Source: Tricholoma matsutake (lineage: Eukaryota; Basidiomycota; Agaricomycetes; Agaricales; Tricholomataceae). Taken from it: a stretch of DNA of 64,000 nucleotides. The notes beneath the pieces are model-generated. The model was not told the DNA's origin, did not search any database, and saw nothing but the letters and a program-made list of their open reading frames with translations. The position numbers were made by a program, and so were the translations under genes. The DNA is taken from NCBI GenBank assembly GCA_026075535.2, contig AP026541.1, positions 11,532,001-11,596,000 on the forward strand. The letters are read 5' to 3'. Of this stretch, positions 43,848 through 54,674 are shown one piece after another. Numbering within the stretch: the stretch's first letter is position 1; each line of letters begins with the position of its first letter.

Positions 43848-44962
43848 TCGCTGCGAATAGGAAAATCCTGCTCCTCTACAACTTCCAGCTTAACCTCCTC
43901 TGCAACTTGATCCTTCGCTTCCTCAACATCTACAAGTGCCAACAGATCTTGCAGGAGTTCGTCTCGTCCCTCGGGGGTGAGCATGCGGATATCCTGACGA
44001 TGGGGACACGCTCCAGCCCTGTGTCCAGGTTCCCCACAACGGTAGCAGAGATCCAACTTACGTGCACGGCTGCAGGCTGCATCAACATCCATTGGTACTG
44101 GGATATTGACGGCTGGTGTGGGAGTTTGACGAGCAGGAATGGGGTTAGGGCGGGGGAGGCTTCGATTGAAGGTGTAGGGTGTATGAGTGGTAGTTGGAGC
44201 ACGGAATGCAGCATTAAACGCCGCATTTGTGAGTCGGTTCTCGTCACAGAGTGAAGCAGCTTCATACCAAGCAAGGATATCATCGTCCGCTGGGCGCCCT
44301 TCCAACATCTGTGCAATCTGGTCCTGAATTTCTTGGTTGAGCCCCCGTCGGAACTTCACCACCACTGGTAACCCACTCCCATACCCTGCCATGTCCACCA
44401 AATCCTTGAACTCATCGATATAGTTGTCCACGGATCGACGTCCCTGGTGGTAAGTGGATGACTCAAGTCGTGTCACTGCTTGGTGGCGTTCATTGAGGGG
44501 GCAGAAGTGGCGTACGAACTCAGCTCAAAAGTCACCCCAAGTGGAGAAAGGTAGAGAACCGAGTTCTTTAGTTTGACGTAGGATACGGTCCACATAGAGA
44601 TAGGCGCGTTCAGATTTCATGTATGTGAAGGCCCAATAAATTTTTGCAGCCTCATCGACGAATTGATGCGACTGGAGACTAATGTATAACTCACAGGAAT
44701 TAAGGAATGCACGTCCCTGCGCACGTGCACCATTAAATTCGGCGGGGGGGGACGGTTTGATCTGGGCACGTTCCTTCGTGGATGCGTTTGGCAAAACATC
44801 GTTGTTGGGTGTGCTTGGAGTCGTGAAGGGGGAACTATTAGTCGTAGGGTTAGCCTGGAGGGTCCTAACGAAGTTTTCAATCGTAGATTTAAGCGAGTCG
44901 ATTTGCGCGCGCATTCCGGAAACGTCGCTTTCAAGCGCGTCGAAGCATTCTGATGCGTCCAT
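43844..44962 (-). pseudogene. gypsy 2 gag with zinc knuckle (one stop)
   Basis: Starts MDASECFDALESDVSGMRAQ (coiled-coil-like), then the gag core (FNGARAQGRAFLNSCELYI; YLYVDRILRQTKELGSLPF). TGA at 44525-44527 splits it in the context W-G-D-F-stop-A-E-F, where CGA (Arg) fits. It continues with YHQGRRSVDNYIDEFKDLV and CCHC CYRCGEPGHRAGAC (about 44045-44004). Its stop overlaps the start of the pol frame. Confidence 0.9.
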
Positions 44963-45128
44963 GTCGCTAGGGAGCGCGTTTGGCGAAAATGGCGGCGCAA
45001 TAAAGGCGAGAGTATCTGGAACGGTGTGTAGGGACTCTGTGGAGCTTTGGGAAGCGTCGTCCAGTCCGTACCTGCCTATTTTGGGCAGCGCGTTCGCGAT
45101 TTTCGGGCCTTAGGGGAGAGTTTTCTAC

Positions 45129-45554
45129 TATAAGGGCAACCTAAGCCTCTAGCAAAGGGAAATCCGAAGTTAAAATTATACTACATAATACAGGCATTGG
45201 GGGCGCACCTAGCAAAGGGAAATCCGAAGAGAAAACTCTAAGGATCCCCTTGCTGATGCCCAGTATATGTGAAGACGACAAAAATCAAATATAACCTAAA
45301 AATAGAAAAAGGCGGAGATAGGCGGATCAAGGCCGCCGAATGACATCATACCAAGGGGTATGTGTCGGAAGGGGTACTCCGCCTCTAAATATAAAAGTGT
45401 CAACATATACAAACATGATAGCAAGGGAAAATTAGTAATAAAATCCGGAAAAATCATAGAAAATGAAGAATAGAAGGAAATGAGGTGGGGAAAAATATGG
45501 GACGAACATAAAAAATAGGAAAAACACACAGGGCACCCCCTTAGTCCCCTTACA
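45129..45554 (-). repeat. 5' LTR of gypsy 2, 426 bp
   Basis: On the minus strand it begins TGTAAGGGGACTAAGG and ends GGTTGCCCTTATA. Followed inward by GTAGAAAACTCTCCCC at the primer-site position. Confidence 0.95.
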
Positions 45555-46354
45555 GCAGCTGCCCCTCTCACAATCACTTCTGCATGGTTGTTCTTCTCAT
45601 ACTGCTGGGCCATGACTGCCTACATGATTGGGGCCTGGGTCTGTGTTGGTGCCATCATGTATGTTGTCTCAGTTGTCTTTTCCATTAGTTCCTGTGTGGC
45701 CTGGGCTATTTGCCTGGCTGATTCCTGGAAGCCATCATTAAAGTTGCCCATCTTCTTTGTCATCATTCTTGTTGCATCCATTATGTGCTCCACTGCATCC
45801 CTCATGGCTTCCATGTCCAAGTTAAAGCTTTCCATCTGCTCCTCCAGTTGCAGTTTGATGGCTTCAGTTATACTGTTGGCTATTTGCTGGTTGTGCGCCT
45901 CCTCGATTAGGAAGGCCATGGCTCTGATCCCATCTGTCACCAGTTTCAGCAGCCTGTTGGTGATCCCAAATTGTAGCAGGACATGAGAGAGTATGTGTAG
46001 ATTGGCTGGCTTATCTGGCATGATGTAATCCCCTGCTATTAAGTATGCTATCACTTGTTGTTTAGACTTTATGGCCATGTTTACTCCTTCTGCATCTTCA
46101 AGCTCCTTCCTGGTCTTCTTTGTTGTTGATGTCACTTTTTTTTGTCTGGTATTTGGGGCTGTCAGTGCTGGTGATTGCAACATAGTGTTATGGGAGGTGT
46201 TCTCTGGCATATCTAGGTACAGAGATGTGTTTATTCTGCTATTTCATACTAGATCTCATTCCCCTTCTCTGTGTTCCCTGCACCATCCAACTATGCAAAC
46301 CGTGAGAAAGGAAGCAGATGGTGGCAGTACAAGATCAAGAAGTGGTCCTATTCA

Positions 46355-46824
46355 TATTTAATTATTGAATGGTCAGTATAGTAATCATATGGTATTCAGC
46401 ATAGATATAATCATCAACACTGCCAACCATGCCATACATATGGGATTATTTATCATCAGTAAATTGGGTGTTGGTATCTACCAGTACAGACTGGTACAGA
46501 TCACTATCACTTGGCTAACTCACTTAGCTACAATGCATTTCTCTGATGATCAGCAAATATTCCAATTGATGTGTGGTGGTTCAGGTCTGTGATTTGATGT
46601 CGGAGATGGTGTTCATTATCAGCAGAGGGTTAGGCCAAGTTAGGTGTCATTCACGGTTCATGGTTCATGGTTCATGGGTTGATTTTGGTAGTTTAATGAT
46701 CAATTTGCACTGATTTGCAGTGCATGATGGGCCATGGTTCATGGTTTGAGCTCATGTTTGGTAGTTTGGTGGTTTGCCACTTCAAACTTCAGAGTGCTTG
46801 TGGCCTCCTCATACCTGGTGGCTT
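46355..46824. other. Region between LINE and gypsy 3, no gene; dispersed and short repeats
   Basis: Holds the inverted second copy of the 23837 tRNA-like repeat (46463-46540) and a GGTTCAT tandem (46654-46675, three 7-bp copies). The rest is GTTTGG-rich with no coding motif. Confidence 0.5.
46463..46540 (-). repeat. Dispersed tRNA-like repeat, copy 2
   Basis: The reverse complement matches 23837-23905 from GTAGCTAAGTGAGTTAGCC through TACCAACACCCAATTT, with a small insertion and a few changes. Confidence 0.5.
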
Positions 46825-46955
46825 TAGGGATGCCGAAGTTTGGTTTGGTCCAGTTCTCTGAGACATTTCTCCGAACCGCAAACCTGAAAACCAGAACCAA
46901 CAGAACCGGGTTCAGCAGGTTTGGTTCTGGTTCGAACCTTAGAACCTATGAAGTT
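46825..46955 (+). repeat. Single hAT-like MITE end with GGTTCTGG array
   Basis: TAGGGATGCCGAAGTTTGG at 46825 is close to the TIR TAGGGTTGCCAAAGTTCAG of the MITE at 9000. It is followed by CAGAACC/GGTTCTGG words. The other end is not found, and gypsy 3 begins soon after. Confidence 0.45.
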
Positions 46956-46969
46956 AGCAAAAAAAAAAA

Positions 46970-48278
46970 AGTATGCCATCCTGATGCAGGGCCATTTGGA
47001 ATGCATAAAAACACTGGAATGCACCTCAAAGGCATGGCCTTGGCTTGGTTCAAGGACAACATCAATGGAGTGTATTATCACCAGGCATGCTGGGTGTTCA
47101 AGGATGTGATCACTGGGCTCTATGACTGGTTTATCCATGACAACACCACTCACAACACTGCTGAAAACTTCTCTTGAGTCAAGCACGACACCAGGGAAGG
47201 GGTTATGAGTTATTATCACTGCCTGGAGCATTATGCGACCAGGGTGATCCATGCCCCAGATAGGTTTACATTTAAAACCAAGTTTCTTTCTGGGATGCCT
47301 AGTGCCATGGTATCCTTTATCTTTGACAAAGGATGCTCAGCTGAGGCCAGTTCTACTCAAACCCTATTGTATTATGCCAAGGAGGCTGAGGACATCCTCC
47401 ACAAGAAGAAGAGGTATCAAAAGCAAAGGTGGGTGGTAGAGGTGCTCTCCTTGAACAAGGAAATGACCAAACCCAAGCCAACCCTTCTTTCTTCTAAGCC
47501 TGAGCCTACCTTTGAACACCCAGGTGATCACCCTAAGGATAATCCCCAGTGAACTGACCACCAAAGGAATCAAGATTGCACCTCATGATGGTATGCTGGG
47601 GTTCCCTCCAAGGAAGTTGAGTGTCCACCAGTAGAATGACACTCTCCCCCAGCGGGAGAGCAATCTTCCCATTATGACCCCCCCTCTCATTCAAAGAGGG
47701 TAGAAGAGTCTAAACCTCCTCCCACTTGCTTCAAATGCAGAGGAAAGGGTCATTACTCCACTGACCTGAAGTGTCCAGAGAATTACAGATGCCCAGGCTC
47801 GCCACGGCCTAGGCCAGGTGCTAGAATGTATGCTGCCAGAGAGGAGACAGACACCCCCTCCAATGATCCTCCATAGGATAGTCATAGCCATGGGGAGGAA
47901 CAGTTGGCAGCTGCTCACAGTGATTCCAAAGACCAGGAAGACCAGGTCCTGGGGTCACAATACAGCTCTGAGGGGGAATTGTACCCTTTAACCTTGGAGT
48001 ATGAGACCAGCAGGAGTGACAGCGAGGATCATGAGCTATTCAGTTCCATTTGGGAACTGGCCAAACATGATTTCCCAGAAGATGACTCTGATGTTTGCCC
48101 CTTGATGCAGTCAGTGTCTGACTCAGAAGATGAAGATGATGAGGAGAGCCTTGACATCTGGGATACCTCAAGTGGGAACTTCCTCTTGGTAAAAGAGGGA
48201 GAGGATTGCAAAATGATGCCCTCATCTTCTCTCTGGGATCAAATAGGAGTAATGGGAGAACCCTCCCCTCCAATATGA
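46970..48278 (+). pseudogene. gypsy 3 gag with zinc knuckle
   Basis: The gag core reads LKGMALAWFKDNINGVYY and FKTKFLSGMPSAMVSFIF. There is a CFKCRGKGHYSTDLKC knuckle (about 47730-47780) with one extra residue before the last Cys. An acidic tail follows (DSEDHELFSSIWELAKHDF). Stops occur at 47175, 47550 and 47875. Confidence 0.7.
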
Positions 48279-48354
48279 TCCAACCTCAGAGGAAGTCAAC
48301 CAAGAAGATTTCTTGTCCTCCTCACACTGACAAGAACAATTGGTGCTTTGTGAT

Positions 48355-48742
48355 TTGAATGAGGATCCATGGCCTAGAGGCCAATGTTCTGTTGGATTCT
48401 GGTTGCATCTCTGACTCTGTGTCTCCCAAATTCATGGTGTCAGCCAATCTCAAGGTGCACAAACTTGAGGAGTCTGTACCCCTGCAGTTGGGGATGGTAG
48501 GGAGTAGATCCAAAATCAATTTTGGATTATTTCCTGACTTCAAACTTCAAGATCTTTGGGGTGATCATTACTTTGATGTGGTCAACCTCGATAGGTATGA
48601 TGGGATTGTTGGGACAGTGTTCATGAGAAAGCATGGGATAGTTCTAGACTTCAAACATGATGAAGTGCATTTGAAAGGAAAGGCAGTGTCCACCATCATC
48701 AAAAGTGAGAGCACCTTCCACCAGGTGAGACAGGCTGAATGA
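48355..48742 (+). pseudogene. gypsy 3 aspartic protease domain
   Basis: LEANVLLDSGCISDSVSPKF (active-site D-S-G) followed by YDGIVGTVFMRKHGIVLDF, the conserved C-terminal block of retropepsin-like domains in fungal gypsy elements. Open for 127 aa. Confidence 0.75.
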
Positions 48743-49389
48743 CTGGACAGTGGCCCTCAAGCCGCTGCCTGGCCCATGAGGGACCCAGACAAACTGGGCC
48801 CCCATTTGCTTTCTGCTCAACTCCTGTCAGTAGAGCAAAGATCTGTGAGAATTGAAGAGGAATGGGATGTGGATTGTCCATGTTCATTAGGACTATCTGA
48901 TCCCAGACTGTTGGGACCAGATGAGGAAGACTATATCCCATCCTGACCAACATATCCCAAGCCCGATAGTGATTGTGAGGACTCTGGGGATTTGGATGAA
49001 CTAGTTGAAGAGTTCACCAGAGACCACTTCCCAGATGGCCAAAATTTTGGGGCAGGCCAGGAAGACCCCACTATTCCTGAGGTGCTCTCAGAGCAGCAAC
49101 TGAGCGACTTGAATGAGGCTCTCTTTGCTATCTGTGATGATTTGGCCTCCAAGGCTAGGGACCATGGACCCCTAGAGAAGAAAGATATTCCATGCATGAG
49201 AAGGGAGTGGATCACCGCCTGTAAGGATATCCTGCAAGGTATTCCAGAAAGACCTCCCCCAATGAGGGAGATTAACCACCAAATTCCCTTGATGGACGAA
49301 GGCAAGCAGTATAATTACCACTTGCCATGATGTCTGGATTTGATGAGGCAACCCCTCACCGAGAAAATCAAAAAGTATTGCGTGGCGAC

Positions 49390-50694
49390 CAGCTCAAGCG
49401 GAGCAGGCTGCTCCGATGCTAGTTGTTCCCAAAAAGAATGGGGCTATTCAAACAGTGGTCAATGCTAAGAAATGGAATGTCAATACCATCAAGAATGTCA
49501 CTACCTTCTCTGACCAGGACCTCATATGCCTGGACGTGGCTTGAGCCAAGTATCACTTGAAGATAGATCTTTCTGATGCCTATGAACAAGTCACAGTCAA
49601 ACCAGGAGATATATGGAAAACTGCCTTTGTAACAGTGCTAGGGGTGTTCAAAAGTCTGGTAATGCAGCAAGGGGACTGCAATGCCCCTTCCACCTTCCAG
49701 CAGCTAATGAATTCCATCTTCCGAGAGTACATAGGCCATGTATACCTGGATGACACCTTCATGTTCAGTGAGACCATAGAAGATCATCAGCGGCACCTCA
49801 AGCTCATCTTTGACAAGCTGAGGGAACACCACCTATACCTTCATGCAGACAAGTGTGAATTATATGCCAAGAAACTGGAATGTCTTGGACATATGATCAA
49901 CGACTTGGGCCTTCACACTGATAGTGACATGATGGCCTGAATACAGGAGTGGAAAACACCCTGTAACTACCATGAGATCCAGCTCTTATTGGGCCTGGTG
50001 CAGTACCTGGCCCATTTCCTCCCTGACATCTCTGTCTATACTCCGCCATGACAAAGAATGGGCAATCCTTCCAATAGCACCCTATCCATGATTGATGTTT
50101 CCAAACAATCAGGATATTTGTTGTACTACCCCCATCCTTAAACCCATCAACCCATCCTCCCCAGATCCCATCTGGGTAATATGTGACACATTGGTATTCA
50201 GGGTAGGAGCCATGTATGGACAGGGAAAGAAATGGCAAAATTGTTGTCCGGCCAGTTTTCTATCCAAGAAGTTTTCAGATGCTCAAAGGAATTATCATAC
50301 CTTTGAGCATGAGACTATAGCTATTCTTGAGGGATTGCTTAAGTGGGAAGATAAGCTGATAGGTCGAAGGTTCCATGTGGTAACTGACCATAAGGCTCTG
50401 GAGTTCTTCCAGATGCAGCATTGCCTATCAGCTAGGCAGATGCAATGGATGGAATACAAGTCTTGGTTCAACTTTGATATATGGTATATCAAGGGAAACC
50501 TTAACAAGGTGGCCAATGCTCTATCACATTACTACCAGTTTGATAACTGGGATGAGGCCCCTCTGTTGCAACATTATGTGTTTGCCAATGTAAGACTGGA
50601 TCCCAAGCATGAGGATCTTTCTTGGGAAAGGCACCTCAAAATCAAGATAGGGTTATTGAGACCCAGTTGGCCCATGCTCAGGCTAAACAGGTGA
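49390..50694 (+). pseudogene. gypsy 3 reverse transcriptase and RNase H
   Basis: RT: EQAAPMLVVPKKNGAIQTVV precedes KIDLSDAYEQVTVKPGDIWK, MQQGDCNAPSTFQQLMNSI and VYLDDTFMF (about 49743). TGA near 49542 (V-A-stop-A-K-Y) replaces Arg. RNase H: FLSKKFSDAQRNYHTFEHET and VVTDHKALEFFQMQ. Two frames separated by a stop at 49938. Confidence 0.8.
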
Positions 50695-50999
50695 AGGAGC
50701 ACTTAACCACTCTCTGAAAAAGGATCAAAGAGTGGGAGCAGGTGGCCACTGTGATGGCAGATCATCCTGAAGAAGGCAATGTTCCCCCTGCTTCTGACAG
50801 GGGCGATAATCCAATGGTCTATGACTTGTTGGCATCAGGGACTGATCTGATGGTCCACTTGTCCGGGCCCAACCTGTTGGATGAAGATATCTGAGTAGGG
50901 TATGCCCAGGACAAGCTCTTCAGCAAGATCATTAAGTGACCCAGAGATCATCCAGGTTTCGAGGTGTTGGATGGGCTGGTGTGGACAAAGAACAGGGGA

Positions 51000-52382
51000 G
51001 GAGTTAGGGTCCTCTGTGTTCCTTCTGCCCCCTCAAAGGACAGTACCTTGCATGGCCAAATAGTTGACCAAACTCACTGCATTGTTGGTCACTTTGGACC
51101 AGTGAAGACATCTGAATATGTATGATGATGGTACTGGTGGCCATGCTTGTAGTATGAAATTGACCAGTTCTGCAATTCATGTCAGGCTTGCCTTTGGTTT
51201 AAGGAGGAGTATGCTCCCCCCCAAGGCAAGCTTCACTCCCTCCCTGTGCCCCTCCAGCCCTGGGAGTCAATTGGTATGGACTTTGTGGGTCCATTTCCCA
51301 AGTCAGAAGGGTTCAATTATCTCTGGGTCATCCTGTGTCGACTAATGTCCATGGTGCACTTGGTGCCTGTGAATACCACCACTATGATGACAGATCTGTC
51401 ATCGTTGTTTGTTAAAGAGATAGTCCACTTGCACAGTCTACTGGGATCTGTAGTTTCAGATTGAGACTCCAAGTTCACCTCTCATTGGTGGAGAGAGGTA
51501 CATCACATATTGGATGTGAAGCTTCTCATGTCCACCTCCTTTCACCCCCAAACTGATGAGGCAATGGAACAAGCCAACCACTCCATTGCCCAGATACTAT
51601 GAACCTTTGTGGCCTCTAACCAGAAGGACTGGGTCAAGTTTCTGGCATTGGTGGAGTTTGCAATCAACTTGACCATTAATCGTGCCACAGGAATGGCTCC
51701 TTTCAAGATCAACCACAGGTTTCTTCCCTGGATGATGAGGGAACTGCCATTGCCCAAGTGAATCCTTCCAGGTGTACGAACATTCACCATGGATGTGCTT
51801 CACAACATGGCAATGGCTCATGATAGCATTATCATGGAACGAATGTTCTAACAACACTATGCCAATCAGTGTAGGAGAGAGGAGCCTAAGATCAACCCAG
51901 GGGATCTAATGTACCTGTCCACTAAGAACCTTAGAATGCCTAAGGGACATGCCAGTAAGCTACTGCCCAAGTTCATGGGGCATTATAAGGTCCTACTATG
52001 CATGCCCAAGAAGTCCAACTATGACTTGGAACTTTCAGATGAGCTACAATGGAGGAGAGTGCATAACCAGTTCCATGTGAGCCTGTTACACCCATACCAT
52101 GCCAATGATGACACAGTGTTCCCCAACCAGTGTAGCCCAGACCCTTATGACTTCGGTGCCCCTGACGATGCCAAATGGTACATTGAGGAAATCATGTCCC
52201 ATCAATGGAAGGGCTGTGATCTGGAGTTGCTGGTAAAGTGGAGTCTGGGTGAGTCAACCTCGGAGCCACTGAGTGTCTGCAATGAACTTGCAGCCTTGGA
52301 TGGATACTTGGCCCTTGTCAGTGCCAAGGACTGGATGGATCTGCTCAAGCATGCAGCTGCACATGCTTGGGCTGGTAAGTGA
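51000..52382 (+). pseudogene. gypsy 3 integrase and chromodomain
   Basis: Zinc-finger remnants (THCIVGHFGP; CNSCQACLWF), core GMDFVGPFPKSEGF (Asp, about 51275) and FHPQTDEAMEQANHSI (Glu, about 51545), with stops between. From 51909 a 157-aa frame has NLRMPKGHASKLLPKFMG, NQFHVSLLHPY and a chromodomain-like end (WYIEEIMSHQWKGCDLELL; VKWSLGESTSEPLSVCNEL). Confidence 0.75.
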
Positions 52383-52494
52383 CTTGGTTTAGAAGAGGAA
52401 GCCCAACATGTGGGTTGTCATGTGGTGCGGCATTTCAGACTCCAAAACTGTACAGTAAGACAGGCAGAGATTAACATTTTCTCTTCAACCTCCT

Positions 52495-53167
52495 ATAGTG
52501 TTCATGGGGGGAAATTCTTTCTTCAGCAATGATCCCATGAGTGACAGTGACCAGGAGACAGATGGTTGGTCTCAAAGAGGGAGGGATGACCATATTAAGA
52601 ATAGGGAAAGAGGACGAGGACTTGAACTGCAAGGCTTGAGGTGACAAGAAAGGGATCTCGAGCTGCAAGGCACAAGATTAAGGGAGCAAGAACTCAAACT
52701 GCGAGGCTTGAGGAGAGACAATTGAGGACAAGACCTTTTGCAACCTTGGGTGAAAGGAGACAAGGACAAGAGAATGAGAGAGATCGTACTGAGGGATGGA
52801 GGAACGATGCTCATTTGGGCATTGTGGTTCATTGGGGAGGATGCGATGTCTACAAGCAGTACACCATGCATGTGTACCAGCTGGAGTTTGACCAGGACCC
52901 CAACTATCTCAACACCAAGGACCGCCGTGACCATGAGATCTCCTCAGGGGATCAAGTGGCAGCCAGAAGACTCCAAGAAGATTATGAGGATGAGAATGCA
53001 AAACTCAGGGCCTGAATTTGGTGCCTTGAGGATGACTTGGACCAGTCATGAAGGATTGCCCTCCCAAATGACCCCATGGCTGTGAACCTTCACCCAGACC
53101 ATGTTCTCTGGCCAGAGAGCATTCTTATGTGATTGCTGCCACTAGGCCTGCTGCTCCTGCCCCAACT
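52495..53167 (+). pseudogene. Degenerate charged ORF, possibly a gag N-terminus
   Basis: An acceptor-like CTATAG (about 52499) precedes a run of Arg/Glu/Leu-rich sequence (ERGRGLELQGL; RLREQELKLRGL) and, in a shifted frame, QVAARRLQEDYEDENAKLRA. It looks like the coiled-coil start of another retroelement gag. Broken by stops and frameshifts. Element C is inserted just after it. Confidence 0.35.
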
Positions 53168-53483
53168 GTTCATCCAGCGAGGTCTTTACACTCCCCCACC
53201 TTTCCTAGTGGACTCTGACTGGAGTCCGACTGGACTGACTGGAGTCCAACTGGAGTCCACTGGGACTGGTCACCAGCCAACTGCCTGCAAAGTTGCCAGT
53301 CCAGTCCCAGTCCAGTCCGACTGGACTCTGAGTGGAATCCACTCAAACACCGGATTCCACTTTGACTGGTCCAGTGGAGTCCAGTGGAGTCCAGTTGGAT
53401 TCCGGTTGGAGTCTGGTTGGAGTCTGGTTGGAGTCCAGTTGGAGTCCATTGGGAGTCCAGTTGGATTCTGCTGAAAAAGTGTG

Positions 53484-53580
53484 TAAGAAAAGGAATCGAA
53501 CCCAGATCCCTATAGGTTGCTTAGGTAATAATAATACACAATATAACTGTTACACCACAGTACCTTGTGTAAAGTATCAT
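53484..53580 (-). other. tRNA-like sequence, left end of element C
   Basis: Minus strand: canonical B-box GGTTCGATTCC (53492-53502) preceded by an A-box-like TGGTGTAACAGT (10 of 12) about 60 bases upstream. It points outward. Confidence 0.6.
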
Positions 53581-53618
53581 CTACTTGTGTTAGGTACCGT
53601 GGTGCAGCTGTGTATGAC

Positions 53619-53814
53619 AAAGCATATAGCCACATCATCAAATGTGCCAGCTCATCACTCACCACCACCACCACCACCATCGACGCCGCCTCCCTCCTCT
53701 CTCTACCACCACCACTCCCATGCCCAATCCGCCATCACCACCACCCACAAACAAGCCCAATGGATGGAACGCGGGCCCAAACAATGCAGATCATGTCGTT
53801 TGGGCCCTACATAA
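53619..53814 (+). CDS. Low-complexity ORF of element C
   Basis: MTKHIATSSNVPAHHS followed by a Pro run, His-rich part and N-A-G-P-N-N-A-type end at the GGGCCC motif. It corresponds to the ORF starts of elements A and B. Function unknown. Confidence 0.35.
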
Positions 53815-54225
53815 GTTTTTTTTTCATTTGCTTTTTGTTTTTATAAACTAACTAACCTGTTTTTTTAGCTTTCTAGGTTATAATCTACTGGCAACAATGC
53901 CACCACTCGCAAACAAGCCAACGCAGGCCCAAACAATGCAGATCACATCGTTTGGGCCCTACATAAGTTTTTTTCATTTTGTTTTTGTTTTTATAAACTA
54001 ACTAACTTGTTTTTTTAGTTTTCTAGGTTATAATCTACTAGTGACAACACCACCACCCACAAACGAGCCAACGCAGGCCCAAATGATGCAGATTGCATTG
54101 TTTGGGCCCTACATAAGTTTTTTTCATTTGGTTTTTGTTTTTATAAACTAACTAACTTGTTTTTTTAGTTTTCTAGGTTATAATCTACTAGTAACGACAC
54201 CACCACCTGCAAACAAGCCAACACA
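53730..54225 (+). repeat. About 150-bp tandem units, three copies, each exon-plus-intron-like
   Basis: GGCCCAAA occurs at 53774, 53926 and 54076 (spacing 152 and 150). Each unit has an inverted pair GGCCCAAA...TTTGGGCCC, then ACATAAGTTTTTTT, a branch-like CTAACTAAC, TTTTTTTAG, and TTCTAGGTTATAATCTAC. The acceptor side is intron-like; the donor is imperfect (ATAAGT). Confidence 0.75.
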
Positions 54226-54419
54226 CCCACCCCACGCCTACGAGCCCCCACCTGATACAGCTTGTACTATGTATCATATATAGTCAATTGACTAACTATA
54301 CCTATGCATCATAGAGCTTAGTTTACCAACTTCCTAATCAGGAAGTAATCACTGGCAGGCTGTTGGAGCTATGCCGGTGCATCTCATGGTTACTCAAATA
54401 GTCCGGCAACTAACCCCAG

Positions 54420-54495
54420 GCACTAACCCCGCTCATCAACGGGCACTAACCCTGCTCATCAATGGGCACTAACCCCGCTCATCAATGGGCACTAC
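54420..54495 (+). repeat. 23-bp tandem repeat, about 3.5 copies
   Basis: Unit GCACTAACCCCGCTCATCAA plus three bases. A short palindrome TTCCTAATCAGGAA lies upstream near 54330. Confidence 0.8.
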
Positions 54496-54674
54496 CAGCG
54501 CCCATCAACGTTGGGCGACACATCCTGAAATGGTAATTCCCACCTCCTGCCACCAAATCTCCATTTCCTTTGCTGCTCGTTGTCCACTGGTCCCACAATC
54601 TCCCCTCCCATATCACCACCCATCATTGCCACTGTCGCCCACGTCGCCACCGCCATCATTGCTGTCCTCCACCT

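Larger units (their letters stand above)
39508..45554 (-). mobile_element. Ty3/gypsy retrotransposon 2, full length, chromodomain-bearing, recent
   Basis: Two 426-bp LTRs (39508-39933, 45129-45554) look identical base for base by eye, with TGTAAGGG/CCCTTATA tips on the minus strand. The 5-bp duplication GCAGC flanks both sides (39503-39507, 45555-45559). A purine tract AGAGAGGGGGTGA abuts the 3' LTR. Gag and pol are nearly complete, with only three in-frame stops. It is conspicuously richer in CpG than the older elements. It is inserted in LINE ORF1. Confidence 0.95.
36440..46210 (-). pseudogene. LINE ORF1 in three pieces
   Basis: Piece 1 (46210-45560) starts MPENTSHNTMLQSPALTAPN, with a coiled-coil-like middle (LEEQMESFNLDMEAMRDAVE). 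Piece 2 (39502-38555) has EKELVTKANTTLDLMGWEG, AEFVPTTFNAGTSYIHAKL and zinc knuckle CLKCQKYGHYVMAC (about 38920), then a second Cys/His cluster CAQCAEHHCTSTC. Piece 3 (36754-36440) is Gln-rich (DDGWPMRPAQATIDGFFM). Gypsy 2 separates 1 from 2 and element B separates 2 from 3. ORF1 binds LINE RNA. Stops such as W-L-stop-Q-K near 39275 fit CGA-to-TGA. Confidence 0.8.
32266..46347 (-). mobile_element. LINE with endonuclease, RT and RNase H (Tad1/I-like), split by two later insertions
   Basis: On the minus strand: ORF1 (46210-45560, 39502-38555, 36754-36440) and ORF2 (about 36420-32480). It ends in a poly(A) tract (T run 32266-32276) preceded by an AATAAA signal. CTATTCA at 32259-32265 and 46348-46354 is a plausible 7-bp target duplication. 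Gypsy 2 (39508-45554) and element B (36763-38546) interrupt ORF1, each with its own target duplication. RNase H in ORF2 places it among Tad1/I-type rather than L1-type elements. Confidence 0.85.
46960..52382 (+). mobile_element. Ty3/gypsy retrotransposon 3, old and degenerate, no LTRs found
   Basis: Gag, protease, RT, RNase H, integrase and chromodomain-like segments follow in normal gypsy order but in many frames. No LTR pair or target duplication is visible at either side. CpG-poor. It differs in sequence from gypsy 1 and 2. Confidence 0.8.
53179..54240 (+). mobile_element. Composite element C, right end not found
   Basis: Left end GAGGTCTTTACACTCCCCC at 53179 is the family terminal sequence. 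A TGGAGTCC/GGACTCCA array (53198-53470) follows, then an outward tRNA-like sequence (53484-53580, minus), an ORF beginning MTKHIATSSNVPAHH (plus strand) and tandem GGGCCC-containing units (53730-54225). The mirror-image right end and a duplicate of the flanking CATCCAGC are not seen, so it is truncated or rearranged. The right limit is approximate. Confidence 0.7.

Noticed and set aside
46825..46955. Complete MITE
   Set aside because: Only one end is recognisable.
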